Source of the DNA: Diphasiastrum complanatum
Lineage: Eukaryota; Streptophyta; Lycopodiopsida; Lycopodiales; Lycopodiaceae
Direction: 5' to 3'
Length of the DNA stretch: 64,000 nt
Assembly: GCA_029204225.1 (NCBI GenBank)
Contig: CM055101.1
Coordinates: 45,320,180 to 45,384,179 of the forward strand
A model generated the notes under the pieces. It saw only the letters and a program-made list of their open reading frames with translations. It did no database searches and was not told the DNA's origin. This document shows positions 19,781 through 32,300 of this stretch, piece after piece. Numbering within the stretch: position 1 is the first letter of the stretch; each line of letters begins with the position of its first letter. Position numbers and translations under genes: made by a program.

Positions 19781-21300
19781 GCCGAGGTCATGCTAGAGTG
19801 AGACTGGGCTCTAACAGGACACAACTATAGCAAAGTGTAACTTTGGAAATGGCATATCCTTTATTATTGCACAAAATCTTCTCTTTCAAATTATGTTGCC
19901 AGAAGTGGTACCTTATGGGCATAGACCTATACATTACCTTCTATCAATGCATTGCGAACACGCTTGCTAGATGAGGAGAAAACAAACATCAAGAAAACGT
20001 TTTCTATCAAGGAAGGGTGGGAGAGAGATATGTGCAATCTGATTGCTGATGGTTGGAGTGACATGTGTGGTAGACCTCTTCAAGGTAGACCTTTAGAGGT
20101 AAAACATTTTTAATCAGTTCTTTTGATCCTTCAAGCTCACAAAAGACAAAAGCAACTTGGCTGAAGCTAGTCACAAGTTGTGGAATATGTTGGTCCTCAA
20201 AGCATCTTTCAATTGTCATGGATTTTGAGCCTTCTAATCGAGCATCGGAAACCAACATCTTTTGGACTGGTTGTGTGGCCCATGCATTGAACAATATCTT
20301 GAAAGCTATTTGCAAATCGGCATAATTGTCACTCACAATTGAAGAAGCCCACGAAATAACTACTTCCATCACAGACATCACCTTTCTTTGGGCTTGTTTT
20401 GAAAGCATGCCTCCAAGGAACTTGTAAAGTACTTTGAAACAAGATTTGGAAACAATGTGATCATGATTTTTTTTGCTTTTTGAACCAATTACCAAACTAC
20501 AACAAATGTTGGTAAGAGTGGGAGGAATGGCCCTACATCGTGTAATGCAGGAGGAGTTCTGCTTTATGCGATAATTTTTGGGAGAGGTGCAAGCTTATTA
20601 CAGATGTTCTTCAGCCCATCATGTGAACGCTTAAGTTGGCTGATGGAGATGAGTCTTGCACATGCAAGGTTCTTGAGGGGATGGACCGTATGATAGAAAA
20701 AGTTGAAGTTGCAGTGCAGGATAGGATCAAAGGCAAGAGCTCAAGGAGTTGTGCATTTAATATTGGGATGTTTTTCATACTCCTCTTCATGTTGCAACTT
20801 ATAAGCTTGACCTTGAATATCAAGGTAAGAATCAAAGGGATGATCGAGAGGTTGAGATTGGCTAGGAGGCAAAGCTCAATAAGCTGGTGCTTCAAGAGCA
20901 AATTAGAGAAGTGAATGCCCAACTATCATTGCATAGGAGAAAGGAGGAGATGATAGGGTGGAAACATGCACAAAAGTGAAATTCTTTTGCAGGTGGAGTA
21001 CAATGGTGGGAGGATTATGGTGCAAATACACCAAAGCTGCAAAATCTGGGAACTAGGATCTTATCATGGGGTTCTTATCATGCGGTTGCGGCTCATGTTA
21101 TCTCATGTGAGAGACTTTGGAGCAAGTTTGGTCATGTTGTCTCCAGAAAAAGTAAGACGCTCACCTCTAGTAGGGCTAGTGATGTAGTTTTTGTGAATGC
21201 TAATCTACGCTTGTCAAAGTGATCAAATTTACATAGGAGACGCTCATCTATGCCAAGATGAGAGTGTGGTAGCCTCATCCTCCTGTGAGGGTAGTGGGGT
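19781..21300 (+). pseudogene. hAT transposase, decayed but nearly full span
   Basis: Conserved hAT blocks occur in order on the plus strand. They are a GNGISFIIAQNLLFQ block (about 19845-19895), INALRTRLLDEEKTNIKK with LIADGWSDMCGRPL (about 19950-20090), IFWTGCVAHALNNILKAICK (about 20258-20317), FWERCKLITDVLQPI and LADGDESCTCKVLEGMDR (about 20577-20690), and the dimerisation region with WWEDYGANTPKLQ, ISCERLWSKF and VVFVNANLRL (about 21005-21212). The blocks lie in several frames with in-frame stops, for example TGA after the LQPIM block. An acidic Ser-rich tail to a TAG near 21330 may be the old C-terminus. No BED finger is seen. The LTR element at 16487 inserted just upstream and may have split it. 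Confidence 0.8.
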
Positions 21301-21334
21301 AAGTGGTGATAACTTGTCTATCTAGTATGAATGT

Positions 21335-24300
21335 AATAGGCTGTTATGTTTTATAGAAGTTAAGTGTAAACTTTGAAGTTTGAACACTAAAAAATCACTT
21401 TTTAATGTTTCAAACTTTGTACGTGCTATATCACATGTTTTATGATGCATATTTTGAATTTTCCATCGCATCTAGAACAGATGTTGATGTATTGTTTCCT
21501 CGTTTAATGTATCCCCTTTCTTGTTTCCCGTTTCATGTGGGGGCCTGCATTTCTCAGGTGTTAAACATTTCCCAAAACTATGATGTAATGTCATATATGT
21601 GAATCAGTTCATAACTGCATATTATACGTGTTAAGAACTTGTGTAGAAGGTCTTTACGTGTTGTGCAAGTCTGTATAAAGTTCACATTGTTCTACATGGT
21701 TCACTTGGTTATTGTGTAGTGGAGAAGATGAAATAGCTGATAAACTTCTCGATAAGTTCAACTGGGGTGAATCATTTCGAAGTTTGAATAGGTAAAGCTT
21801 TTCTGTCTCAAACTTTCTTCCTCTTTCCATTCCAGCTTCTAGTTTCATATCTTGGTCAATGTTTGTTATGTAAATGATGGACAAGGTGGTCACTAGCGGG
21901 GGTGCAGTCAGATTTTTCTTTGTTTTAAATTCAAGTCATCACAGATAGATGCAAGTGATCTCTTTCTCATAAGTACTTGCAATGCAGGTTTTATTAGGTT
22001 GTAGAACAGAAAGTACGCTAAGTTAGTTAGACTCTTTCAAATGCAATTCTAGGCCTTTGGCTTTCTAAGCACAAAGTACTTTAGACTCTTCTTCTGATGA
22101 ATATTGTGAGTACTCACGTGACATTAGTTGCAGGGCCCAGGGTTCTTTTTGTGAGGTACTAGAAGGTTAAGTATCAGACTTGAGCTCACATGTTGAAGAA
22201 TAGTAAGAGTGGGGGGACTCCTTACTTTTTGAGAAAAAGATGTGGGTCACATTGGAACTTTCTTATGTAGAATTTTAACTTCAAGTATTCTAGATCTTGA
22301 GCAATTATTTCTGGATGAAGACTTTAATAATCTGTAATTTTAAGGCCAGGGGCAACCATTCACTTTTTTTGAATATTTGGATAAGAAAGTATACATAAAA
22401 TAAAGGAAAATACATACAAAAAAAGTCAACAACACTCCTAGAGATTGCTAAAAAGGTCAAATTTTGCTTTGAAAAAATTGATATGCTTTTTGTTAGGGGG
22501 AGAAATGTTTCCCCAAAAACTTTTCCCCAGGGAAACACGTTCCCTGATGAAAAAGGTTGGAAATGTCCTTTCCCATAACTCTAGCACAAGAATTATATCA
22601 TATCCATGCAATTTGTTATCCTCATGTTCAAGAACATGTGGCTTGTGCACTACTTTTGCTCTCCAGATTTAAAAGATAGTGTATGCTTGAGAAGGCATGC
22701 AATTCAACTTGCCGTCAATACGCATGAAAGCCTTATCATACAAAAGCTAACGAGATGACATTGTGAGTTGTTGGCAGTTAATTGTTTATTGAAACCGGTT
22801 TCAAGTCCGTGTTATGGCAAATAGGTTGCGTTGAAGTTTTGTTGATGACACATTTGATTCTTTCTATTTAGTCACAACAAACTGTCTTCCCCTCTTCTTC
22901 ATTATACCCACCTTCAGCATCCCCATCATGAATTTGTTGTCCTTTGAAAGTTTTCAAGCTTTTAGACACTATTCCTGTTGTAATTTCCTCAACTCAGGTG
23001 AATCTTTAACCTTGGGTCTAAGCGAGATACAACTTAGGTCCATAAATTGCATGATTGTGTAATCTTTTATTAAACTATACTGAAATATTTGTAAATTCAA
23101 TGTGGGAATTCTTATAATTCAAATATGATGTTTCTCATTTCTCGCAGACGGCATATAGCACATGTCATGCAAGATATTAACAGACCTGTCCTGAAAAGCA
23201 ATTGAGGTACTAAAGCCATGTACTAAAATCACAGATAAATTTTTATGATTATTTGTGGAAAATGGAGTGTGGAAGTAGCATGCATACCTGGAGAAGCTAT
23301 ATGAGGAAAAGTAAAAAGGGATAAAGACAACATGGCACCATAGTTCTTGGTCACTCAAAAGGGACTTTCTTTTATAGATTAAGCAATCTTGAGACTAGAG
23401 GGGCAGAGTTTTACGTGAAGGTACAACAATCACTGGAGAGGTGGGAGCTCAGCCCGAGAAGAGGCATTTGTCCTAGCAATTTTGTGAAAAACTAGCAAAG
23501 ACATGATGGCGCATAGACATTAGGAATGAATTATGAAGTTAAGGAGGATAGAGGACACAGTGAAGGAATCTTTCAGCATAAATCATAGCAGGAAGGTTGA
23601 TAGAATTTTTTTTAAAATATTATCCCAAAAGCTACCATGAGAATTTATTTAGAGAATGGATTTGTTTCTTGTGTGTTGGAATGGTTGAAGCCTGGACAGC
23701 AAATGAGACAACAAGAGAGGAGAAAAGACCAGTGATCAAGCAAGGCAAGACCACTTGAACTACTTGGCCCCTGAGTCCATGTTCATTGGATGTGAATGCA
23801 TGTGTCAATGAGGTCTGTCACCCAAGGGTCTTAAAGTTGATCCTCAGTGTCCAACCTGGCATGCTTGTGCCCCATCCAGGCATCCCTCGGCACACTCCTG
23901 CCTCTTGAGCTTCAATGTGCTATTCTTAGCGTCCCTTTTCGGCAACAACCATTTAGTCTTCTTCCCGCATCCCAGTATCATTTGTACCTCCAGGGATCTT
24001 ACCTACTCTACGTGCGTCGATCAATTTTAAATCTTATCTCAAATCCTTCGTGCCCACTTTGGCTCACGGCCTTACATCATCCTTCCGAGTCCCGGTATCA
24101 CTAGTTTCTGTTCCAAACAGATTGCCTTGTCTCAGACCTTGATTCCCAAGCAGTAGTTTGGAGCTCTGTTTGACATGTTGATGCTTTGATGCTCTAGATG
24201 TCTGGGAATCATTACATACAGAGTGCAAACACAAATTTCTCAATGTTGTATTTGCTAATCATATTTGTACTAGTCTTCTCTGAAAGAAATTCTTTTATAG

Positions 24301-25028
24301 CATTTTGCACGTCAAAACAAATGTGAAGCATGGTCTTTACTTTTTGAAAGAACTTTCAAGGTGCTGCGTCTTAGCCACTACAATGGTACCCATTCATTGC
24401 TATGTATATGCTTGCATTTTCTGATAACACAATCCATCAATTCATCCTCTTTTGCATGTAAACAGCTGGAATTTCACTGTCCCTGATTGAGATTCCTTTT
24501 CCTTCATTCTTTTGCTCTGCTCCATTATGCACATTGTACATTTCCAACAATTACAACAAGCTGCTGGATAGGATGATCCTCTGTTCAAGCTTTAGCTGTG
24601 TCATACTTGTAACTTTTTCAGCTAGCTATAGGTTGCCTGAACCTTTATGCCTACCTTAGTGCGCGCAATGTACTGCAAAACTGATCTCATTTACGCCAGA
24701 TAAGGGCAGTCTCACACTTGTCATTTGAATGCATGCCGACTCCTGTGCTCCACTCTGTCTTTGCCTTGGGAAGCTGGAGAAAGTCACACTCTGTGGGCAC
24801 CCTTATTTATGAAGAAGCTTGTAAGATCATTCTGGTTAAACAGATTCTATGTGAGGCAAAGGCCATGGTTTCTTAACAACAGTCACACTGAACATTTGAC
24901 CAGTTGCACCAGAAATTACTGAAACATGTAAAGATTAAGAAAGTAATCCTGCAAGGGTTCAATTAAGGTCTACTATTTTTTCACATGGTTCAATCAGTGG
25001 TTCACACATTGATTGCAATCACTTTCAG
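21335..25028. other. Long gene-free stretch
   Basis: AT-rich anonymous DNA without a supported gene. It holds a hairpin-like GTTTCCCC/GGGAAAC cluster near 22505-22555 that may mark a small dead DNA element. Short open frames here lack family motifs and codon-like composition. Confidence 0.5.
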
Positions 25029-25517
25029 GGAGCTTTTGAAGGCCTATGGTGCATGTAAGACTGGTTTGGAGGTCATATCAGTACAAAACAGCTGGCTTTC
25101 AGGAAATGCTGAAGGGATGGATATATCAAACGATATGCCTGGTAGGCATGCTCCCTTGATATTAAGAAGGCCTTTGGTAAAGTATTTGTAAGTTTGGCTG
25201 AAAATATCATCTATTAAGTTGGAATGTCCGCCAGTCCTTGTGCACTAATATTGACCATTTTCATGCATTATGAGCTGGTAAAGAAGTAATGCTTCATGCC
25301 ATGAGTTAGTTTTGTGTTTACTGAGAGCTGCTTAGTGGAAATCTAAATTTTTTATTGCACAGGAAATGATGTCGATGAAGATCAATCTGACTCAGATGAT
25401 GGGCTGCCTCCACTTTTTCGAAATACTAACCACAAAATTTGTGAGGGTGAAGACTGTGATGATGAAGACGGCGTCGAGGAAGAAGCTCAAGATCACAACT
25501 CCGAACAAATTTTCTGA
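25029..25517 (+). pseudogene. Two spliced exons of an unrecognised acidic host protein
   Basis: Exon 25029-25141 follows CACTTTCAG and ends at G|GTAGGC. It reads ELLKAYGACKTGLEVISVQN, then SWLSGNAEGMDISNDMP. Exon 25363 onward follows TTTATTGCAC-AG and joins in phase to give GNDVDEDQSDSDDGLPPLFR, then CEGEDCDDEDGVEEEAQDHN, and a TGA at 25515. The matching splice phases and the strongly acidic Asp/Glu-rich composition suggest a real gene, perhaps a nuclear protein with an acidic tail. A GTAAGT donor at 25574, reached in the +1 frame, hints that the original exon ran on and that a frameshift has occurred. I do not recognise the family. Earlier exons were not found. It could be a gene end or a pseudogene copy. 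Confidence 0.45.
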
Positions 25518-25739
25518 CAAGGAAAATGGTCATACTGGAGTAGGACAATTTACTAAACTGACATCCACACACGTAAGTTGCAGTGAACTAGAGTTTATGT
25601 ATTTTAACACGTCAAATTTACAGTCAGAACTGAATGATGTTACCCTTGTTAAATCCAGACCTCATTTGGCGGAAAAGTTGCTCTCTACATGTACACATTT
25701 GAAGTTGGCGTTTTCCTTGTATCTCTGGTTGTGGTGAGG

Positions 25740-28545
25740 ACTGTTGTTGCTACAGGAGGATGCATGTTCCAGATTATCATTTGGTATAGTTTCACAAAAA
25801 TAGTTACTGTTGAGCACATGCATGGGGTAATCATCATATAGGACTCAAAAAGTTGGAACAAAGTGCTGTGAAAAAAAATGTGAGTCAATTCATGAACCTG
25901 TTGCCTCACAATCCAGCAGTATTGAGATAACTCTACACAAGATTCACTTCTATAGTGTATATTTTAACTTCTAACATATAGAAATTCATTAGCTTGATGC
26001 GAGCAAAATTGGTTGGGACCATTATTCTTCATGTTTGCTGGACATCGACTTCGCTTGGCAAAGTGAATTTACGGGACAAACGTTTTGAGTTCATTTTCCT
26101 TTAATAAAAGCTTATGAGCAAAAAGCGATCCTCGTCACCCATTGCACCCACTCTTATTGATGGTGATGGCCACTCTAAATAACTGTAACTACTGGAAAAC
26201 AGCTTTGCACTCATTTGAACAAACGTGGCTAGATAAAATTTATGAAAATCTGGTACTATATGACTTATCGGTTTGGTCCTACAAGTTGCCATTTTTGCAA
26301 TCATAATGTGGGTTGGATCACCCAATCAGTCTAATTATTATGGAACAAGTAGTTCTGAAGTAACTACTCAACAAATCTCAGATGCCTCAAAATGTATCAT
26401 GCAGTACTATTTTTTTCTAAAAAAAGTACGTCTTAACCTCATGCAGTTACTGTGATTGCATGAGTGATCTCAAACAGGATGTTTTGCATGACTTAAGGGG
26501 ACCTGATTTGCAGTAATCTTATACATGCCTTGGTTGTTGTCCTCTCTAGAACCTTGTGTGGATGTAATTGGAGGACATTCATTTCTCTGCTATCCTCTCT
26601 AGGGACTGGAATGCCTGCAGATTGGAGAGAATTCATCTTTTTTATATGATGTTTTCATGTTTGTGAGACAGGTGCATGTGACCTTTTACTGGTACAGTAG
26701 CAGGTAAGAATCTATTAAATCTCAGCTTTGATGTCTTATATTTAAAGCCCTGTCAATACCACCTATGTAGAGGAAATGTTTTACTTCTATGTCATGTGTT
26801 TGCTATCCCTTAAGCATTGGTTCTTTCCAATATATTCCTCAGGGGATGGGGCATTGCTGTCCATCCAATTAGCTTATGTTTGGTCCAACATGGACTACTC
26901 TTCAAATTCTAATTATGTGAAGCTGGATTCAATTGGAGGTCTGCTCTATGTGCATCCAATAAAGGATTACTCTCCAATTTTGATTTTTCTTTTTTGAACT
27001 GAGAAAAATCATTTCCAAATTGTTTTTTCTTTAAATCATATTTTTGCGGCGAACTTCTTTGGAGATTTTGGGGCCTTCAAAACTTACGCTAAAAATTTGA
27101 ACGTTTTACAAACATTGAATCTAAAATTATGAGATTGAAAGTGGATATTAAATCTGATAATTGCCATCGCTGTTGACAAGCTATGCATACCATTTAGCAA
27201 TTTCAACATAGAGTTGATACAACTCGGGAGTTTTTAAATTTCTGTCGTAGTTCAACCACTATTTAAATGGAATTGAGGCTATTTGAAAGTAGCTAAAAGT
27301 AGCATATTTATGAATCATAGAAGTATTTTTAAACGTACAAGGGAAACTATTATGTTTTAATCAACTATTCAAGGTAGCCATTGCCTAACTAGTTTTGTAA
27401 AAATTTACACACTTTTGAAAATAGTTTGTTCTGAGAAAAATAAGAATCTAGCTCATGTTATAAAATGTGTTCTATTTCGGACCATGCTTCTATGGGCTAC
27501 ACAATTAGACATGTCTTGTCACATGGACTTTCTCGCAGGATTTCTGGACTGCTTTGCTATACCTAGGCCCGACACATTAACTTTGGCCTGTTTCATCATG
27601 CACTCTTAAGTGGGGTGGCAACTACTTTTGTTACATTCTCACTAAAAAATGGAATGCTTTTAGATGAAACGAACCTCCATGAGATTGTCAAGAGTCAATC
27701 GTCTATCCATTTCTATACCCCCACAAAGCTACAAATAGGGTTTTAGAAGATTGTAAAGAATTAAATGTTGACCACTTTCTGGGATTTTATTGTCTAGTGG
27801 CATATTATGATGTGCATGCTTATGTGAAGGTTGGCGAGGAGTGAGAGAGAGAAATGTTTCATGCACTTGCCACACATTAATTTTTTGTTTCAATTTATTC
27901 AATAAAACTCAATACATTACTAGCATCTAAAACAAAAAGTTGCACATTAAGAAAATGAGAGACTAAGATGAACAAGAGTTGTATTATTCTTTCTTTACTA
28001 CAAAATGCATGAGTTATTGGCACCTACTTACAAACAGCTATCAGATCTTTAGCTCGTGATGAAGAGAGAGAGATATATATCTCACCATTGAAAGAAAGAT
28101 TGGACATTATGAGAAAAGTAAACAAGAAAATTTCCATTGAATGATACATCAAGATTCTTGAACACATGCTCAAGGGATAAAAGGAGAAATTCAAGACATA
28201 AGAAAATGTTGGGTCATGGATGTAAAAGAATATGACACCCTACTTCCTCGTGGAAGAAAAAGGAAAAAATAAAATTGCAACACTTTAGCTTGCTCAAAAC
28301 CTAATTGAAAAACATTGACAGTGGAAAAATGTGCCACTAAAAATAGAAAGAATTAGCACAAGAACAGTACCCAACATTACAAAAGCATCATCATTCGCAT
28401 CTTGAACATCCAAACCATCTTCATCAAGAATAAGATTACCTTGCATCCGAGTGAAGGGCGTGTTCGATGCAAATGAGTAGGGAGAGTGTCATATACTTTT
28501 AGTACATCGGATTTATCAATGCATCATCATATCCAATGTAAGCTT
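25740..28545. other. Long gene-free stretch
   Basis: AT-rich anonymous DNA. I see no gene, RNA gene or bounded repeat. Confidence 0.5.
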
Positions 28546-28781
28546 TGTTAGGCCCAAATGGAGTTATTAGCGATCAGAATAAGGTGATTCTCTCTTTAGG
28601 CCCTCCAAAGTACTAAATAAGGATAATAGGCCAACAAGGGCCAAAGTCGATTTAGTAAGACTTAACAAGGACTAACTATTCTTCAAGATAGTTATGTAAG
28701 GAGATTGTCTATAAGTAGACAAGAGACATTATTTGAAGTGAAAATTTAGAGTTTTTCGTTTTTCAAGCCAAAACCTTTGAG
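28546..28781 (+). repeat. Possible solo LTR
   Basis: It starts TGTTAGGCCC, has a TATA-like TCTATAAGTAGAC (about 28705-28717), and may end GCGGCA. The flanks agctt and agcta agree at 4 of 5 positions. No primer site follows. The call is weak. Confidence 0.28.
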
Positions 28782-28789
28782 CGGCAAGC

Positions 28790-30200
28790 TAATTTTTGAG
28801 TGGTGGTCTTTGAGCATCTCAATATTTCATTGGGAACCAACAATTATTGGGGTGCCACGCCCATCCTCCACTTATTGGGATTGGAAGAGAGATACAAAAC
28901 TGCACTTAGTCCCTCTTGACAAAGCAAGACTGAAATTTTTTAAAGCCTTTATTCATAATCCAACAAGGTAAAGTATAGTTGAAAAGTAAAATACAGTACT
29001 GTGAAGCACCATAAAGCATAACCACTTTTAAGACATCCAGCTAATACCTGTCACCATCTCACAAAACAAAACCGCTCAAGTTAGTTTAGTGAGAAAGACA
29101 GGTGTCATAGCTGAGCGACAGTTGTTATTCATGTCCCATATCAAGGCGAGTGCCATACTGATCAGCTTACGGTCAATTGGTCCTATCAGTTCATTTTAAA
29201 CATAGAGAAGTATGAAAATTTTAACCGTTTAAAGTTTTTCTTAGTCAAAAGACCTGGTGTGGACACGTGTGCTGGTGTCAGAGCAAATCCATGCTATACT
29301 GACCCTAGTGACCCAGTGAGGTATGTCACGCACTACTGTCCATACTCCTGAGCATATCAATGCTTTCCAGTCGTATCTCACCAGGAGTCTAGAGAGTAAC
29401 ACAAAGACGGGTTAAAGTAAAGTGTTTTCATGGTTGTTACATCTGAGTAACGTAACAATCATGGTATAGGGACACTGTGTGTAGGAAAGATATGATTTTA
29501 AAAAAGTAAGAGATTGCTAATGTTTCTACTAGGTATTAGGGCAGATCTGTGGCATTCTAATCCTTACATAGAACCCATGCATCTTATGCATATCCATGCT
29601 GTCTAAGATTGCAATGTTGGAGTTCTTACTATGCATTTTTATGACATGGTTTCATCTTATGGTGTGTTAATTTGATTCATATACAGGTTTAATGTGGTTT
29701 AGTATTGTTTCTTTTTCCGAAAAGAGGAAGTAAAAGCATATCTGTATAGAAGAGCGCTATATATTAAGGGTGCGCACAACTAAACTTACCATGCTTGCTG
29801 AAGTCATAAAGTGTTTACTTACTCTAGAAAGGTATACCTGAATAGTTGCAAACGTGGCTTCTTGAGAGGATGCCATCGTTTCCTTTGCTTCATGATGACT
29901 CTTTTTCTTTGCAATTATTTGCTTGTAAAAAGTTGTAGAGAGGAGCATATCTAAGATGTATTCGAAATGAGTGAGGTAACTTGCATTATGTAAAATCAGT
30001 TGGTGCCATACCTTTTTTTTGAAATAGCTAATGTTTCGGTATAGATGAAAACGGAAACATACAAAGAAGACGTCGGAGTAGTATAAAGATGCTACATCAA
30101 AAGCAATTATCAGTTTCATATAGAAAGACCAAGGATATACAAAGACTCTTAGCAGATTCATTCTACCATTGATAGCAAGGATTAGTTAATAAATGAAGAA
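28790..30200. other. Gene-free stretch
   Basis: Anonymous sequence. A GC-richer part near 29050-29450 is not recognised. Confidence 0.45.
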
Positions 30201-30208
30201 AAAATACT

Positions 30209-30725
30209 CCTATTGTCCAGTGATGGACAATAGGATGCTGAGTGTGTAAAGTTGTAAATCGGTGAGTGCCAAAGGAGGCAAAAGTATCCATCTTGTTCAT
30301 CCCTGGTCAGCGACCTCTATGAACCATTAAACTTGACAAAAAGAGAAGTCAGCTGTCCATCGGACAACGACCTCTTGGAATCAAACATTTTCAGTGTAAT
30401 GGAGAGTCCATCGCTGGACATCATCGACTTCCTTGATCAATGCATTTTATCATAGAAAAGAGTCCATCACTGGACAACGACTTCATTACTTAATGAATTG
30501 AAAACAAAGTGAAGAGCCGTCTGGACAACGACCTTTTATTATGTAGAAAAGTGCTTAGTAACTCAATGAATGAGACTATTCTTCCATCGCTGTCAAGCGA
30601 AGTATGTATGAGTTGTTTTTTGCTAAATAAGTGGCCAGATGAAAGTAACTATCCATCGCTACCTATTGAGGTAGGATGGAAGTGCTTTCATGCAAGGAGT
30701 GGTGTTCATCGTTGGAAAGCCATGT
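30209..30725. repeat. Array of hairpin-like repeats (TGTCCATCGCTGGACAACGACC)
   Basis: Related units with the core TCCATCGCTGGACAACGACC recur near 30287, 30356, 30407, 30462, 30515, 30582, 30651 and 30704, spaced about 45-75 bases apart. The core is itself an imperfect inverted repeat (TGTCCA, short loop, TGGACA). At 30209-30234 there is an exact 11-bp hairpin CCTATTGTCCA/TGGACAATAGG with a 4-base loop, which contains the unit in reverse. No protein frame explains the spacing. Confidence 0.65.
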
Positions 30726-30909
30726 ATCTCCATCCTACGAAAGCACATTAGCTTCACTTATGTGATAAATGAACATAAACAGTAGCTTGTAGTTATCAAA
30801 GCATCATTACCGTGGGAATGAAGCCAAGCCAAAGAGAGATGAATACGTACCATATAATAGCAAAGTGATGATCCGTGAATCAGTAAGGCGCACACTCAGC
30901 ATATGATAG

Positions 30910-31239
30910 GAGAGAACCCACTCTTCTCTGGTGTTGTAGAGAGAAACCTTCAAAAAAGCATGATTTTATAGTGTCAGTCCGGATAGCATTCTGGAAGGTG
31001 TGACTCAGAGAGGGAAAATAGTTTCCCTCCAATAAGGGAATTTAAAATTTAAAAAGTCTTATGGAGTACTTTGAATAGTTATTAAGTGGGAGACCCACTA
31101 AGTTAAAGGAAGAACTTTATTATGTGAAGGTGTAGGATGTTTTTTGAAAAAAAAACCTGTAAGCTTGGAGAGGCGATTTCACTGAAGTTTTCCACGTGTC
31201 TGTTCGCGAAGCAGAGTGAAACTAAACGAAGGAGCATCC

Positions 31240-31241
<2 letters not shown>
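30910..31241. other. No gene seen
   Basis: Anonymous sequence between the hairpin array and the GA tract. Confidence 0.45.

Positions 31242-31279
<38 letters not shown>
31242..31279. repeat. (GA)n microsatellite
   Basis: About 19 GA units directly at the 3' end of the LINE-like copy. On the minus strand it follows AATAAAGC as a CT tract. Confidence 0.97.
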
Positions 31280-31281
<2 letters not shown>

Positions 31282-32300
31282 CTTTATTAATGTCTTTTCC
31301 ATGCCAAAAGGCACATAAGACTAAGGAAATACATGTCAAGTATGTAATAATCGTGGAGCGTATAAACAACTCCAAAAACTGTAATAAAGAAAAAAAAAAA
31401 CATCTAATGCAAGTTAAGATAACTACATAAATGATAATGTCTGTGCATGGTAGTCAAATGTATCCATGTCAAGATGCCAGGTCTGTACTGGCGTTGTAGA
31501 AGGATGTAATGCGAGCTGTAGCATGAGGAAGTGCAGGAGCCCGCTGACGTCGCTTGTGAACAGGAGCATATATAGTGTGTCTCTGTGTAAGAGGTCTAGT
31601 AGGGTGTGTAACTCTTGTGACCGCCTGAGGCTGGGTGGTGCGTCGTCTCCGCATCCTAGGTATGGGAATGTCGTCGCAATCGCTGTCAGTCATGTCTGCA
31701 TCAGGACGTAATCTCCGACGAGAGAAGAAGGATGTAATCTGAGACTGTGTGTCTGGATAGGTGTGTTGAGCTATCTGACATAGGTCCTGACGCAGGAGGG
31801 ACATCTCACGTATCATAAGTGCCACACATCTAGGGTCCTCATATGAGAGATGAGGGACTGTAATGTAACTGGTGTCTGACGAAAAAGGCAATGATATCGC
31901 CCTCTGATCTCATAGTAAACATGTCCTCATATGAGATGAGGGACATGTGAAAAGGAAATGCTCCTCTGTCTCAACCATAAGATAATGAACATAACTGAAA
32001 AAGCCGCTCCTCTCGTGGGATACCCTGGAAGCGTCCAGTCTCAATCGCCAACTGGTGTGAGGACACTCGGAACTGGCCCAGAATAAATCGGATCCCATGA
32101 GATAGTCCTGAGGTGAGATAGTGTGGCAAAACTGGAAATCCAACTGTGTCTAGCTCCAGAAAGTGTGTCCTGTGAAAGTCGGGTTTGATCCCGAGCTGTC
32201 CCTGCCATCTCCGGCTCAGGTATGCTCTATAGAGAAAGTGTCTGATATACTCATGGGCAAGACTTTATTTTCGAGCAGCATTCTCCTCGGGCCAATACGT
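31280..32300 (-). mobile_element. LINE-like element, C-terminal fragment, copy A
   Basis: On the minus strand one frame reads YLSRRWQGQLGIKPDFHRTH, FLELDTVGFPVLPHY and RVSSHQLAIETGRFQGIPRE followed by ERLFQLC. A shifted frame continues with VETEEHFLFTCPSSHMR. This resembles the tail of non-LTR reverse transcriptases, where R..H.L.IETGRW, R.CP.C and VEDE.HFLLHCP form a zinc-binding motif. Next come LSYEDPRCVALMIREM and a basic tail with IPRMRRRR, ending near 31469. The frame is interrupted at least twice, so the copy is dead. The 3' end is near 31280 (AATAAAGC). Copy B at 61815-63095 has the same blocks. The exact LINE clade cannot be named from this part. Confidence 0.62.

Noticed and set aside
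20007-20495. 162-residue minus frame
   Set aside because: It is antisense to the decayed hAT transposase, whose plus-strand motifs (IFWTGCVAHALN) are convincing.
30283-30725. CRISPR-like spaced repeats
   Set aside because: The repeats are diverged, the spacing is irregular and the setting is a plant nuclear genome.
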